Shown: piece by piece, positions 34,676-47,622 of the stretch
Position numbering within the stretch: position 1 is the first letter of the stretch
Layout: the number at the start of each line of letters is the position of its first letter
DNA from: Neurospora intermedia
Lineage: Eukaryota > Ascomycota > Sordariomycetes > Sordariales > Sordariaceae
DNA: 64,000 nt
Direction: 5' to 3'
Assembly: GCA_037102815.1 (NCBI GenBank)
Contig: BTPP01000001.1
Location: 25,001 to 89,000 of the forward strand
Made by a program: the position numbers and the translations under genes
The notes under the pieces: generated by a model
Told to the model about the DNA's origin: nothing
Database searches by the model: none
The model's input: only the letters and a program-made list of their open reading frames with translations

Positions 34676-36882
34676 TCACGACTTATTCCTATTTTCCCGC
34701 TCCGCCGCCTTCCTATTGCTATCCAAAAAGTGCTCCAACAATTGATGCGCCCTCGTCCCAATGCTGATACTGGACGCACTCAAAGCTGGACTAGCCGCCG
34801 CCGGTCTCTTGGGCGGAGGGCTCCTCGGTTCCGGGCTCTTCGCCACCGGAGTCACCGGTCCAGTTGGCGCTCTCACATCCGCCGCCAAATCATGGACATT
34901 TTCTAGATGCTTCGGGGTACCAACACGACTATCGTGGCGAAGGGAATGAGGTCTTCCACCCGTCAGGCCTCCACGCCTCGATCCTAGACCCGGACTCGCG
35001 GTTCTGACGTCTGCGGCCAGGCTACGATTTTCACGATCAGCACTGGGACTGGGCGTAGCCATTTGCCGGTCTTCAAGCCGATTATGCGGTCGCACCAAGG
35101 CTGGAGGAGTCGGGACACGCTGGTCCAAGTGTTCGCCGGGTTTAAAAGGGCTGTCGCTTCTCGGCACCGCGAGTCGCTTGTCCTCGGTGAACTCGTGGTT
35201 GCGGATAGAGATCGGTTTGGGCGAATTGATGCGAGGATCCGACTCGATGGGGTGATCTCTGATCCTGGCGGCGGCCAGAGCAACCTTGGGATCCATGTGC
35301 GGACCATGTGCTTCTGGTTGATCCGGCACGGGAACAACCGTATCGGTGCCGAGATCGTGAGCTTCAGCTTGCGGAGGCACCCCAGCGAGGAAATTGTTAC
35401 CCACATCATGAGGTTGTGAACGACCTACGTCCTACGCTGCTAGTTGTTCGTCGATGTTAAGCCGGTGGCGGGTATCTCTAGGAGGAAGAGTATCGAGTTG
35501 GGTGTCTTGGGAATTATCGAGAGGACGATCACCGACCTGCGCTTCGTCTACCTCGTCCTGGATGATTTCTGCAATTGAAGTCTCCGCCTCCTCGACGGTA
35601 ACCACCTTGGGAGATTGGTTCGCTACGTCACGAAGGGCGGTAAGCTGCTCGAGAGCGGATGGCTTCATGTTCGGTGTCTCGGAGTGCGAAGAGGAAGGGA
35701 ATGCACCAGGGAGTTGGGGCAATTGAGAAGGAGCATCGAGTGTGCTACTTGGGGCTGCGTCTGGGATATTGGAGAACATCTCGTCGGCCGAGGGCGCATC
35801 AAAGTCCTCGGAGAAGCGCGACTTGCGGACTGGGGTATTTGATTGCACTGGCACTTCCAACCGATCAGTGTCCGGGCCTCGGCCGTTGCCGTATCTGTCG
35901 TGGTCACGAGTTGGGGTTGGCGCCTGGATGGGGGCATCGCTGGTGGTGACATGCATCACGGGTGGGCTTGTCGTCCTCTGGAAGGTGTTCATTGCTGGGC
36001 CCAAGATGGTGCTCTTCTTCCTTTCTTCACCAGCTTGGTTGTCTGCTTCTTCGATCGGAGTGAGCGTCCCTTCTCTGCTGCGTCGTTGGTTGCCAATCGA
36101 AGGGCCACCCTCGGTCCTAGGGCTAAAAGAAGATTGAGAGACATGACCGACTTCAGCAGGGTACGACGCAGCCATATTGGGTGCATTTCCCTGCCCTGGT
36201 TCGCGGAAGTGTACTTCTCGCAGAGCGGGTTGTCCGTCCGGCGGCGATGAGCTTTCCGGAGACGTGACTGGCTTTAAAATGCCTCTGGGGGTAGTCATCC
36301 GCGGCTCCGACTTGTAGCCATCGGGCTTGATGGCAAAGATGGGCTGGTAGTCCTCGCCGAGGGGTCTCGGGGGAGGAAGGTCGGCCTCTTGTTTCATACC
36401 CTCACGCTGGCGGATCTCGAGGTCATTTCGAATTAGGGAACATGGCTGGCAGAAAATCCCTCTGGTCATGTCGTTTCCTGCTGTGCCCTTAATGCCGTAC
36501 TTTTGACGGATCCTGGTCGTCTCTCTACCGGTGTAGATGCCGCTGCCGATACCTTATTATTGTTAATCAAAGGTCACAGACCGAGCGTTAGGGAAGAGTA
36601 AGTGTGAGACGTACAGAAACCTCCAGTGCACAACCCGAAGAACTTCCAACAAGTGGGGTTGAAGTCTTTGTAATCGGTGAGATCGAGAGGATCTCGACCC
36701 TGTTTGATCAAGTCCAATCGATAGCGTGTGTGGGCGAACATGTCACAAGGGAGGAAACAAGCTCGGGGACAGTCATCGTTGTCGCCGGGGTCGTAGAGAC
36801 TAATTTTCCAGTCATTGTCTGGTATTTCCGGCGGCCTGGACGATATGCTCTCTGGTTTGGTCGACATCTCTCGGTCCTCCAT
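34676..36882 (-). CDS. PLAC8-family protein with long disordered C terminus
   Basis: Exon 1 is 36882-36615; a 62-nt intron with GTACGT joins it to 36552. The joined start carries a PLAC8-type cysteine domain: CPRACFLPCDMFAHTRYRL, NPTCWKFFGLCTGGFC, GIYTGRETTRIRQKYGIKG, then GIFCQPCSLIRNDLEIR. Such domains occur in membrane-associated plant and fungal proteins tied to metal or calcium handling. A Pro/Ser-rich tail follows. A TAG at 35432-35434 would end the protein at 462 residues, yet the same frame stays open 251 more codons to 34676. An intron of 120 nt (35551-35432, donor GTAGAC, end TAG) or 105 nt (donor GTCGGT) would remove this TAG in phase and give about 674 or 679 residues. I favour splicing, but both donors are weak. 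Confidence 0.75.
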
Positions 36883-37640
36883 TACGAAGGTGAGCGCGGA
36901 TGGGGCAGTTGACCGGATGTGCGGAAAATAATGATACTGGATTTGTGAAGGGATTATGCCGGGATGATGGTTGCGGGCAAATGAGTGGCTGGGATGAACT
37001 GGAAAAGTGTTCCGCGAAGGAGGATGGCGGTTTGACAGGGCGAGGTGAAGATGTGGTAAGTTGCTATTTTAAGCACACATGTTTTATCTGGCTGTCATGT
37101 GTTGTTGCCTCGTACTTGGTGTTTTGATCCGTGAGAGGTAGGTGTCGGCGGTATTGAGTTGCGCTTGCACCGACTCCCCATATGTTGAACTCTCCAGGGT
37201 CAATTGACATTGCGTCATCGAAGCTTATCTGGGATGTCCGCGCTCGTCGAGCAGCATAACAAAGTCAAATATTTGACAGATTCAGAGGTAAGTAAGTACG
37301 CTCACTCATCCGTTCTTGCATGAGGTTAAATCATGCCTTCCCTCGTCCACACCCAGTTAAACGTCCGCCACTTCATCCCCTGCCAATGGCCTTGTCGGTC
37401 GAGCTCGAACCGGTTAGTGAACCGGGTAGGCCGGACTTGCTGCTAGTAGAATCTCTTGGTTCCGACAATGACTCTGGCGAGGGTGCAGCGGCTTAGATTT
37501 TGCGTCAGATGGATTTTCCGAGACTGTCGCCAAATTCCCGGCCAACTGCAAGGTGGGCCATACAAGCCGGCATGAGTTCTCGTCAGGTCCATGTGAATGT
37601 AGCTGGGTTCACTCACATTGTCATCATTCAGCTCATCCCT
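36883..37640. other. 5' flank of the PLAC8 gene
   Basis: Promoter region of the minus-strand PLAC8 gene and the 3' flank of the possible small gene upstream. Only frames under 100 codons without domains are present. Confidence 0.5.
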
Positions 37641-37968
37641 TTAATATGACTGCTTGGAGCTGCTTTCATCATCCGTCTTGAAGTCCATGTTCTTGTTGTC
37701 CGAGTTGGTCTTTCTCAGCTTCTCGTTGTCGTGTGTTTGCTTCGCCCTGGCCTCTTCCTCCTTGTGTTCGTCCTGCCTCTTAAATCCCTCGTGCTCCTTT
37801 CCTTGATCAACGAGTTTCTTCTTTGCTGATCGTTGGAGATCAGGTATCGGCACGGATATTCCAGGAGATATGGGCAAGCTGAGGAATTGTTAGCTGCGCT
37901 CGTACAGCTCGGAGAAAGAGACTAGCATGTCCAGTCGCTTGCCTTGTGCTCATTGCCCAGAGTTGCAT
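37641..37968 (-). CDS. Possible small charged protein with a GC-AG intron
   Basis: A terminal reading of 78 codons is very polar (KKKLVDQGKEHEGFKRQDEH, then SSSKQSY at the end), which is unlike the surrounding shadow frames. It lacks an AUG of its own. Upstream, 37968-37943 reads MQLWAMST followed by AAG|GCAAGC. An intron 37942-37879 with branch gctaac and end CAG would join the two in frame, giving 87 residues. A GC donor is rare but known. There is no family match, so this is a weak call. Confidence 0.35.
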
Positions 37969-39189
37969 ATCCTCTTTTGCCAATGGAACGTTCGAAGTCA
38001 GACTATTAGTTGTGTATAGGCTGGCGAATTACTTATGGCAGGATGAAAGCTCGCAATCTTGAGGCTCGCATGCTGGCGGTTGGTGTGGTGAATAGTGTGT
38101 ATATGGCATTCATGGCACTTCAAAGGGAGAGGCGAATGAACAATAGCCGTGTGATAACAACGAAAAGAGTAGCTAGAGGGATGCACTCCATCTTATGTGG
38201 TATTTTCTCTCTGTCACATCCATCTTGTCACACACCGAATATGTCTGATGTTGTCTATTGGACGACACCATCAATGATGTCGACGACTTACACAGTACAC
38301 GCGAGTCTTGGCGGCAGCGATAAAGCGGATAAACCTCTGTAGTCTTGAGTTACGTTTTTGTGACTGCTTTTCTCTTATTTCTGGCCCCTTTTACATTCAC
38401 ATAATCTTTCTTAATTCGAATGATGTGATAGAGATCATACTAATTCTTGGATCCGTGGCTGCCGTGTTGTTGATGGGGAGCTCGTGTCTTTCATCAACTC
38501 GGCAGCAACACCAGGTGGTCCAAGCTTGCCGGAACATGATGCCAAAAGAGACGACTCCACTTGCCTGCCGCAAGCTGGTGCCTGCCCGCCTGCCTAAAGT
38601 CTGGTGGTACGTACCTTGGCCGATTGCCCCTGTCATCACCCCACCATTTGACAGCACCTCAGCGGCGGGCATGAGCTAGCTGCTGCTGCCACTTGGGTCC
38701 CGTCGCCGTCCAGACGTGCAGATGGGAACCTTTTTCAGTTGATTTTACAGTTCATGCCTGGTGCCTGCGTTGTTGTTGTTTGACCTGACATTGAGAGAGA
38801 GGCAAACCAACATTCGACTTTTTTTTATTCTTCCCGCAACAACAAAAGTCTTGAAGTTTCCGTCCTTTCCCGCGCATTTCCATCCAGCTCCCCGATTAAC
38901 GAAGCAACGACGACTCTTGGATCACTCCAGGCCAGGCAGTCCCGTCGACTGGTAGCTCCAGTCTGTTTACATGTAGGTGGTAGCTCACCTTGCTGGCCCT
39001 TCTCCACTTCACCTCGCCATATCAACATCATCGTCAACAACTGTTTGTTTACAGCTAGCACAATACACCACGGCGCAACAGTTTAACGCGCGAAAGCTAA
39101 CATCGCCAGAGAAACCCCAGTGTTTGCCACATCTAGTACCATTCCATTATCGAATGTGCGGTTGATCCCACAATAATAATACATCCATC
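37969..39189. other. Intergenic stretch, CAND1 promoter and leader
   Basis: Contains the plus-strand CAND1 promoter. A 123-codon plus-strand frame at 38308-38679 has no domain. No repeats or RNA genes were seen. Confidence 0.5.
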
Positions 39190-42100
39190 ATGGCGACGAC
39201 GGTCCCGACCAACCCGACCTCCCACACGGTCAGCCTCCTCCTCACCAAGATCAGCGATGCCGACCCCGATTTCCGCTACATGGCCCTCAACGACCTGTTG
39301 GCCACCTTCAACGTTGCCAAGCAAGACATCCTCCAACACGACTTCAACACATCAAATCGCACTCTCGACGAGGTCATCAAGGCTTTGAGTGACCAGAATG
39401 GCGAGGTCCAGAACCAGGCCATCAAGGTGCTGGGTCCCCTGGTCAAGAAGCTCCCGTCCCCGCTCTACTCCACGGCCATGCAGAAGCTTATCGAGTTGCA
39501 AAGCCATAACTCGGATGCCAACTCAGTTCCTGCCATAGCCCTCAAAGCCGTCGTCGAGGCCTTGCCGCGTCCTGTGCCTGGTGTTGCGCTGACCAAGGAA
39601 GCTCAAGAGGCTTATGACAGCGTCAACAAGCTGCTTATCCCTCGTTTCCTCGGTCAGACTGCCGGCAAGCAGGTACCCGGTCTGCTCCAGGTAGCCCAAG
39701 TCACTTCGGACTCTGTCGACGTTCTTATCGAGGTTGTCAGATGCTTCGGCCCAGTGCTGACCCTGGTCGAGATCGAGGCTCTCCACGATGCCGTTCTCAA
39801 CCTCTTGGCCCAGGAAAAGTGCGCTTCCGTCGTTAAGAAGAGGGCCGTTGCCGCCGTTTCCATGCTGGCTCATTACTTGTCGGACGATCTCTTGGCTGCT
39901 TCCGTCAAGCGCACTGTCGCTCTGTTACGCAAGTCTAGCATGCCACCCGCCACCCGCCGTCTCTACATCACCATCCTGGGTTCTATGGCCCGCTCCATTC
40001 CTCATAGGTTTGGCCGATATCTGCCAGAAGTCGTCAGTTTTGTTCTTGATGCCCTCAATGAGGAGGAGTTGCAGGTACAGCTCGAAGCAATCCAAGAAGG
40101 CAGCGAGACTACCTCGGAATGGAGCGATGTCCGAGAAGCCGCCCTTGTTGCGCTAGACGCATTTCTCTCCTCCTGCCCCAACCAGATGCGTCCGTACACT
40201 AACGATGCGATCGAGGCGTGTCTGCGTTACCTCAAGTTCGACCCCAACTACGCCGCCGACGAAGACGAGGAGATGGAAGAGGAGGAAGAGGAGGATGACG
40301 ATTTCGACGATGACGATGAGTTTGAGGCTGATGGTAACTTTGACGACGACGATGATGCCAGCTGGAAGGTCAGGCGATGTGCTGCAAAGGCTCTCCATAC
40401 CATCATCTCCACAAGAAGCAGCGGCGACCTCCTCGAAAGCGGTGTTCTCTACCAAAAGGTTGCTCCGGCATTGGTCAAGAGGTTCGACGAGCGCGAGGAG
40501 AATGTTCGTCTTGAGGTTCTCTCTGCCGTCTCTTTGCTGATTCGCAAGACGGGAGAGGGTGTTATCCCCGACTTTACCATCGACGACGCCACTGGCGATA
40601 GCCTTGGCCAGGCTCCTCAAAGCCGGAAGCGCAGACGTCAGAGTAGCGCAGCCGGTCAAGCTGGGATGCCCGTCAACCTTTCCGGCACCGGACTCACGTC
40701 GCCAAAGGCCGAAAAGATCCCAGCATCCGGACCCCGTGCCGATCTTGCCGCCCTTACTCCTGCTATCGTCAAGTCGGCTACCAGGTTGCTGAAGGGCAAG
40801 CTCATTCCCACGAAACAGGCCACAATCAGCATACTTGATGATCTGATTTCCGTTCAAAAGGGTGGCCTTGCACCATATCTTGACCAAATCACAGATCTTA
40901 TTCTGGATACCATCAAGGTGACCGGTTCAAGCACTTCATCCGCGCCGGTTTCCTTTGTTGGTGGCAACGCCTCTGCTACGGCCAACACTCTTCGCATTGC
41001 GGCGCTTCGCCTAATCAGCAGCTTCGCGAGGAACCACTCTTCCAACGACTTGCAGCCGTATCTACCAAAGATCGTTGACCGCGTCGTTTCAGTTGTTCAT
41101 GACCGTGTCTACAAGATCGCCGCTGAGGCAGTCCAAACCGCCGAAGAAGTCTCCAAGGCCATCACTCCCCCGCGTGCTCGTATGACTGCGCAAAAGTACA
41201 AGGGAGAGCTGCAGAAGCTTTATAGTGTGATTGTTGACCGTACTACTGACAATGACGCTGACGCTGAAGTTCGCCAGAAGGCCATCCATGCCCTTGGGAC
41301 CCTCCTCTCTCGAACATCGGGTACCGAGGGCGCTGCCTTGCTCTCGGACGTGGACCGGAAGACTGCCCTCGGTCACCTCAAGGAAAGGCTCTTCAACGAA
41401 ACCACACGTCTCGCCGCCGTTCGGGCCATTGACACTATTGCCGCTTTCTCGTCGTCTGAAGTTTCTTTTGACGCACCATGGACTCAAGAAGTCGTTGTTG
41501 AACTTGCCGCTCAGTTGCGCAAGGCTAACCGTTCCTTGAGGGGTTCCAGCGTCATGGCTCTCAAGCATTTGGTCCTCTCGCCGGCTACCAAAAACACTCT
41601 GGATGATGCGACTGTCCAAAAGGTGGTGACCGCGCTGGTCACAGTCATCACTCACTACGATGCCCAACTTCTTGGCCCCGGTCTTCTCGTGCTTGCACGC
41701 CTGGCCCAAGAGAAGCCGCAAATTGTCATCACCGAGGAGCTGATGACCGCGCTGTGTAAACTACTTATGGAGTCGACAGTTACAGGCACGGTCCTCGACT
41801 CTCTTCTAGTGCTTGTCAATAGCATCGGCCAGACTGGACAGGGAGAGGTTCTTATGCAGCGTCTGCTCAACGAGGTTGCCCTGAGCGGCGACCCATCGGT
41901 GGTCGGAAAGGTGATCGGTACCCTTCTTGTGGCGAGTGGTAATAAGGGCACCTACACAGCCGAGCTGTTTGTCCAGGAGATCCAGAAGCAGAAAGGGGAG
42001 AGGGCCAGCCTTGCGCTTACCATCCTGGGTGAGGCTGGACTTCGTCTTGGGGACAAGTTCCCGTACTCTCCCAGCCTCTTCCTTGAGCAGTTTCATAGCG

Positions 42101-43337
42101 AGTACGACAAGACGTCGCTTTCCGCTGCCGTTGCTTTGGGTCGGGCTGGCGCGGGCAATGTAGCTGCTTATGTTCCCGTGATCCTTCAGTCGATGCATCA
42201 AGGGGGTAACACGCAGTACTTGCTCCTTCAGTCTATCAAGGAGGTTCTTCAGCAGGTTGCCATGTCTTCGACCGACCTTGGTGAGTTATCGACGCCAATT
42301 TGGAACCAGATCCTTGCTGCGTCGGGGTCGGAAGACAACAAGGCAGTTTGTGCAGAGTGTATTGGTCGGTTGGTTATTATTGATCCTAAGACGTACATGT
42401 CAAAGCTTGTGGTAAGTTGGGACCTATGCTGTCTGTGAGGTTTTCTGGTACTAACGTCCAAAGTCCCTCCTCAACGACCCGTCGCCTTTGTTGAGGGCCA
42501 TCGCCATTCAGGCCCTTCGCTACACTCTCGCCGATGAAAACGAAGTCTTTGACAGCATGCTCAAGAGCCACCTGGTTGACATGCTCAAGACGATGCTGGA
42601 GGATCCTGAGATGGAGAACCGCCGTCATGCCATGTCGACGCTCAACTCGGCGGCGCACAACAAGGCGGACTTCATCCTTGGTCATCTTAACAAGCTGATG
42701 CCTTATGTCATGAAGGAGACGGTGATCAAGCCGGAACTCATCAGGGAGGTGCAGATGGGTCCGTTCAAGCATATTATCGATGATGGTTTGGAACTTCGCA
42801 AGGTGAGTACTTGATTTTGTGTACAAGGTTACCTGAGGCTAACGTTCCTAGGCCGCATACGAAACCCTCTACGCGCTTATGGAAACCGCCTTTTCTCGCA
42901 TCAGCATCATCGATCTTTATGACCGCATTGTCGCTGGCCTGTCGGATGATAACGACATTAAAGCTCTTTGCAACCTCATGGTTTCCAAGCTCGCCTACAT
43001 CGACCCTGAGGAGACCATTCGCCGCCTAGACTCCATCGCAGAGGCCTTCCGCAAGACGCTGTCGACCAAGCTGAAGGACACGGCGGTCAAGCAGGAGCTC
43101 GAGAAGCAAGCCGAGGCCAACCGGGCAGCACTTAGGGTCACACTCTTGCTCGGGGAGAAACTCAAGGCTTTCCTTAGCGCGGGCGGCGCGGTGGGAGCGG
43201 CAGTTCCCGGGGGATCAGCTGCGGTGGCGGGTACCAACCAGGTCTGGCACAGCTATTGGGATTGGGCATCGAAGGAGTTTAAGACACAACTTCAGATCCT
43301 AAGAGATGAGGATAGCAAAGGTGCCGGCGTGATTTAG
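39190..43337 (+). CDS. CAND1: Cullin-associated NEDD8-dissociated protein CAND1/TIP120
   Basis: Exons 39190-42411, 42464-42802 and 42852-43337 encode 1348 residues; the introns are 52 and 49 nt with CTAAC branch points. The protein is a long array of HEAT repeats. The start SLLLTKISDADPDFRYMALNDLL, the acidic insert at about residues 357-397 (rich in Asp/Glu before SWKVRRCAAKAL) and the C-terminal TIP120 domain (FKHIIDDGLELRKAAYETLY) are diagnostic. CAND1 wraps around unneddylated cullin-RBX1 and exchanges substrate receptors of SCF ubiquitin ligases, in nucleus and cytoplasm. Animal proteins have about 1230 residues; the fungal one is somewhat longer at the C terminus, which ends in Ala/Gly-rich sequence. 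Confidence 0.95.
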
Positions 43338-44376
43338 TGCGCTCAACCGGATGATAATGCATCAGCAGCCAAGAGAAAGCGAACTAGGAAAGCGAAAGTG
43401 AAGAAGAGATCGGATGTTCTCGTATTGAAAAGGTGGTGTTGGTGAAGAAGCTCCGGCCTGCTTTACATGATGGGGTGGATGAGATTAGAATGGAAGTGAG
43501 CAAGTTGTGACGGTGATGGAGAGAGCAGCTATAAGAGCTTCTTTGGTTGCCATTTTGGGGCGATGAAAGGACGAGTAAAAATAGAGGGAGAGGAATTGTG
43601 GTGATAGTTGGAAGTGGCTATAGTCTTATTGCAATACGATAGAAAAAGTTGTCGAGTTTTTAGAGGCGGGACAACACTATACGATACATATGATACCTAC
43701 CTATTTTATTCCTACGCTGGCTGAGCATTGAGAGTTGGCATGGTGGATGGTGCCGAGGTTGAAGCAATGGGTCGTTGTATTGATTTGAGAACAACGTGCG
43801 ACAACACGAAAAGAGTACGCTTATTTCCGGCCATTAGTATTTTTCAGTAGTGTTTATGTCGAGGAGCGAGGCATATGATCGTTCAATTCAACCTGGTTTG
43901 AGTGCACTTATAATATCGCGGTCTTGTTGGATGCTATCACTGGCCACCAAGAAACTGGGCGAAAAGGGGGAAAGTCGAAAACAAAACAAGTTGAATAATT
44001 GCATGTGCCTTACTTGAGCGTGCAGAAAGTATCCACATGCAGGCAGTACAGGTACTTCCAAGGTACCTTCTGGTCGCCAGACCCACCTACCCACCAAGCC
44101 ACAGTCAATCGCGGCTACCGTAGCTTGGCTCACCCACTGACACCTGAAGCTCCCGAGTCCCCTCGTTGACTTCAGTTGCGGCCGTTCGTGTCCCACAATC
44201 CCAAACATCCAACGAAATCCAGCCCACCAAGTATAGCTGTCTGTCTACAGCATCGCGATCCAGTTCAATCAGCGATATCATACACAACAACACCATAACC
44301 GTCGCGCACATAGCTACATTACCGCCTCCATCGATCGACAAACACGTCGTCGACACAAGCGCCATCACCAGCAGCC
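43338..44376. other. Intergenic stretch
   Basis: 3' flank of CAND1 and promoter of the TRAPP subunit gene. Frames at 43888-44208 and 44166-44498 are short and domain-free. Nothing else was seen. Confidence 0.5.
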
Positions 44377-45232
44377 ATGTCCAACCACCTACCAGCCGGA
44401 GCAGGCAACGGCAGCGGCGGCGGGCGCGCAGGGGATTCCGGGCTTCGATACCCGTCGAACGGCAAGACGATTTACCACCGACCGCTCAACCGCACTAAGA
44501 CGGCAGAGCTGAGCAAGGCGGCCTTTGCGTATTTGTTTGCCGAGATGGTGTCGTATGCGCAGAGGAGGGTGACGGGCATTCAGGAGTTGGAGAAACGGTA
44601 GGTCCTTGTTCTTCTTCTTTGCACGCACTCGAACACTTACTTCTCTGCCCTTCTACCACTTTTACCATATCCCATTCATCCAGTCCAAATGCTTACCTCA
44701 TGACTTGCTTCTATCTAGCCTCAACCTCCAAGGCCACCCCATCGGCCTCAAACTCCTCGACCTTCTTCTCTTCCGCGAACCGCCCCGCACGCAACTCCGT
44801 CCACTGAACATCATCGCCCTCCTACACTTTATCAAGATCAACGTCTGGACGCACCTCTTCGGGCGACAAGCCGACCGCCTCGAGAAATCCTCCAACCCCG
44901 ACACGCCCGACGAGTTCATGATTATCGATAACGAGCCGCTGGTGAATGCCTATATCAGTGTGCCCAAGGAGATGAGCCAGCTGAACTGTGCGGCGTTTGC
45001 GGCGGGGATAATAGAGGGCGTTTGTGATGGTGCGGGGTTTCCGGCGAGGGTGACGGCGCATACGGTTGGGGATACCGGTGGGAATGGGAGTAATAATGGG
45101 AGTGGTGGAGGGACGGGAGCGGATGGTGGGAGAGGGGAGGGAGGGGAGATGTGGCCTGGTAGGACGGTGTTCTTGGTCAAGTTCCAGCCGGAGGTGTTGG
45201 AGCGGGAGGCGTTGATTGGGGCTAAGAGTTGA
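44377..45232 (+). CDS. trs31: TRAPP complex subunit Trs31 (TRAPPC5)
   Basis: Exons 44377-44597 and 44719-45232 encode 244 residues; the 121-nt intron runs from GTAGGT to CTAG. After a Gly-rich leader comes the Bet3-fold subunit: IYHRPLNRTKTAELSKAAFAYLFAEMV, RLNLQGHPIGLKLLDLLLFRE and WTHLFGRQADRLEKS, then ISVPKEMSQLNCAAFAAGIIEGV. These match Trs31/TRAPPC5, a core subunit of the TRAPP complexes that activate Rab GTPase Ypt1 for ER-to-Golgi and later transport. An insert of about 35 Gly/Asn-rich residues interrupts the last strands before the WPGRTVFLVKF end, a usual place for fungal variation. Confidence 0.93.
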
Positions 45233-45882
45233 TGATGATGCGGAAAGTGAGATGGAAAAGGCAGGTTGAAAGGAAGGGAAAGATGGATGTTGAAGGAGGT
45301 ATATACTTTACTTGGGGCTTTGGGATCGGGAATTGGGCATTTAGCATGGCGTTTAAGCGGTCATGATGGCATTGTTTGTGAAGAAAATTAGCATAGGTCC
45401 AATGAAGACCAGTTAATTACAGAGGCGCACTATTGGAGAAAGCAGCATGGTTGTTGATTACGGACTGAAGAAACCACGTTGGCGTTGGAGAGAAAAAAAT
45501 ATGTTGTTTCGGGTACACATCTCTAACAGCAAAAACCTATGAATATCTCTGATAAGCAATCTTGCGCCGTCCTAGTTATGCTGCCATACGCCGCTTCCAA
45601 CCTGTCGTCTGTCGCGATGTTACCTCTTGTTCTGTGATCCAGGGCCCGCCAAGTTGACCCAGATAGTAATGAACCTCCCAACTCCATGCCTTGTGCTCCG
45701 TCACCGAGTCGCAAAAGGGAAACCCGAACTCCTGCCCATGCTATAACCGCAAATATTCCGTAGCTGTCCGCTCGCCAGCGCTGTACCGCGTCGCTCATGC
45801 GCCGCCGTCATTGTGTGCCATCTCCATCCATCTCCTCTTGTCCCGATCATCACCATCCCTCGTTCCACTTCGACATTGCCAT
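45233..45882. other. Convergent 3' region
   Basis: Shared 3' flank of the TRAPP subunit gene (plus) and the 216-residue protein gene (minus). No gene is supported. Confidence 0.5.
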
Positions 45883-46633
45883 TCACCTCGGCAACCCCCC
45901 ATACCCACCGGCCCTCATCTTCTTCCTAACCACCCTGCTCCTCCCTCCATTCCCCGCTCCTGGTCCTCCACCCCCCGCAACCCCCGCCGTGCTCCCACCA
46001 CCCACTCCCCCATTGCCCAGTCCCAACCCGGCCCCTGGCGCCCCGGGACCCTGCTGCATCAGCTCCTCCAGTCCCAAATCCCTCCAGGCGGGCTCGCGCG
46101 TCTTTTGTGTAGCTTTTTGGATGCCGAACGCAGCGTGTTGGTCGGGCACCACGTCGTCTTCGTCTTCGGGGTTGAGAGGCTGGAGGTGCGGAGGCACGTA
46201 GATGTCTTCCGAGGCGGGGAGGCGGTCGCGCGTGAAGTCGTCGAAAAGGTCGGCGTGGTGGGAGGCGTGTAGGTGAAGGGGGGTGAAGTGGGCGTCTTTG
46301 TTCTAAGCACCGCGGGGACTTTGTTAGAAATACTGATGAAAATAAAACTGATAAAGGAGGGAAGGGGGAAAGAAAAAAAAAAAAAAAAAAAAAAAAACAT
46401 ACCATACTTCCACCGTCACTGACCGGTCCAAAAAAGGTGTCAACGTGATCCTTCAGTCGCGGCGCAGACATAATCTCGTCGAGGTAATCGAGCTGAACGT
46501 TGGAACGAGGGCGCGGATAGATGGGGTGAAGAGAGTCTTGGATGGCGTTCCAGTGGTGACGGTGCGGATCGGTAGGGTGGCCTGGCCGAGATCCGAACCG
46601 GTTCGCGGTCCAGGCTGACTGGTGGTGAGACAT
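45883..46633 (-). CDS. Hypothetical 216-residue fungal protein
   Basis: Exons 46633-46403 and 46302-45883 encode 216 residues. The 100-nt intron has donor GTATGT, branch ttctaac and end TTAG, and contains a run of 25 A on the plus strand. The N-terminal half is His/Pro-rich with a clear helix-forming core (NVQLDYLDEIMSAPRLKDHV). The second half has DLFDDFTRDRLPASEDIYVPP and REPAWRDLGLEELMQQGP, followed by a Gly-rich tail ending RKKMRAGGYGGLPR. I do not recognise the family. There is no signal peptide or membrane segment, so a cytosolic or nuclear place is likely. Confidence 0.7.
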
Positions 46634-47622
46634 CCCGCCCGCTCGTCCTTCCTGTGATGGTGGTGACGCAAGGCTGGTGGCTTATCGCGGGGGCTTGGCA
46701 AGGACGATAAGGAGGTGTGGCTGGTGTAAGTAGGCTGGATGTAGAGGTACTTTCGTCACCGAAGTAGGACTGTAGCGCTGCTTGAACGTCGCGATAGAAG
46801 TTGCGGGCCAAAACCAAAACACCAAGAAATGGCTGGTGATAAAAGTTGGTGTTGAGAAAGTTTTGAAATAAGAGAGGGAGGGAACGGGACACGTCCATTT
46901 ACTTGGGACCCGATTTCGCTGGCGCCGAACTGGAAAAGTTCAGATGGAACGAACAAGTCCCATTCACGCGTGCCTTCCGTTTTCGTTTCGCGTGGACAAT
47001 GAACGGACCTGAGAGCAAAGTCAAAGAAAGGGCCAAACTCCCTCCCGGTGCCGTTACGGCTCGCGATGGGCTGATAAGTTATTTTTCCCCTCTTAAAGTA
47101 ATGTTGAGTGGCAGAATGCAGACATCTGGCAAAATCCTGAGGATCTCTCGCATCTTCGGTAGCTACAAAGATATGGCGGCTGATATTCTTCTGAATTGGG
47201 AGCTGTCCTCGGCCGTTTTCATCGCTAACTTGACACTTCAATTTGGCGAAATTTTCTGCCTACTCATTCCCAAAGCCAGTATGGCAAGTGTCAAACACCC
47301 TTCTACGCACAACGGTCGAAAGAGCTTGATGATACGAGTGTATGTCACGAGCACCGGAGTCTTGGGGGGGTAAAAGAAAGTTTCTGGCGCTATCTGGTTC
47401 ATGTCAAGGACTGTCGGATATATCTTCGTCGTCAAGCCGTCAAGCTATCACCATTGTGCATCTTGACTAGATCCTTCGAGCTAAAAACCCCAATGAACTT
47501 CTCCCGTCCCTGTTACCCTTTGCCCTAGCCATAGCCTGGGTCGTCTAGAAGTAGCGGACGGTCAAGATCCCAAGGAACTCCCAGGACTGCGACCTGATTC
47601 CCAGTCCGGTCCGATCCCTTTC
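46634..47622. other. Intergenic stretch
   Basis: 5' flank of the 216-residue protein gene and 3' flank of the secreted cysteine-rich protein gene. Overlapping frames on both strands (46756-47241 minus and 46903-47373 plus, about 160 codons each) are mutually antisense and without domains, so neither is called. Confidence 0.5.

Noticed and set aside
40153-41721. Minus-strand frames of 210-244 codons
   Set aside because: Antisense to the CAND1 HEAT repeats and without domains.
46756-47373. Two overlapping opposite frames of about 160 codons
   Set aside because: They are antisense to each other, neither has a domain, and they cover a probable promoter.
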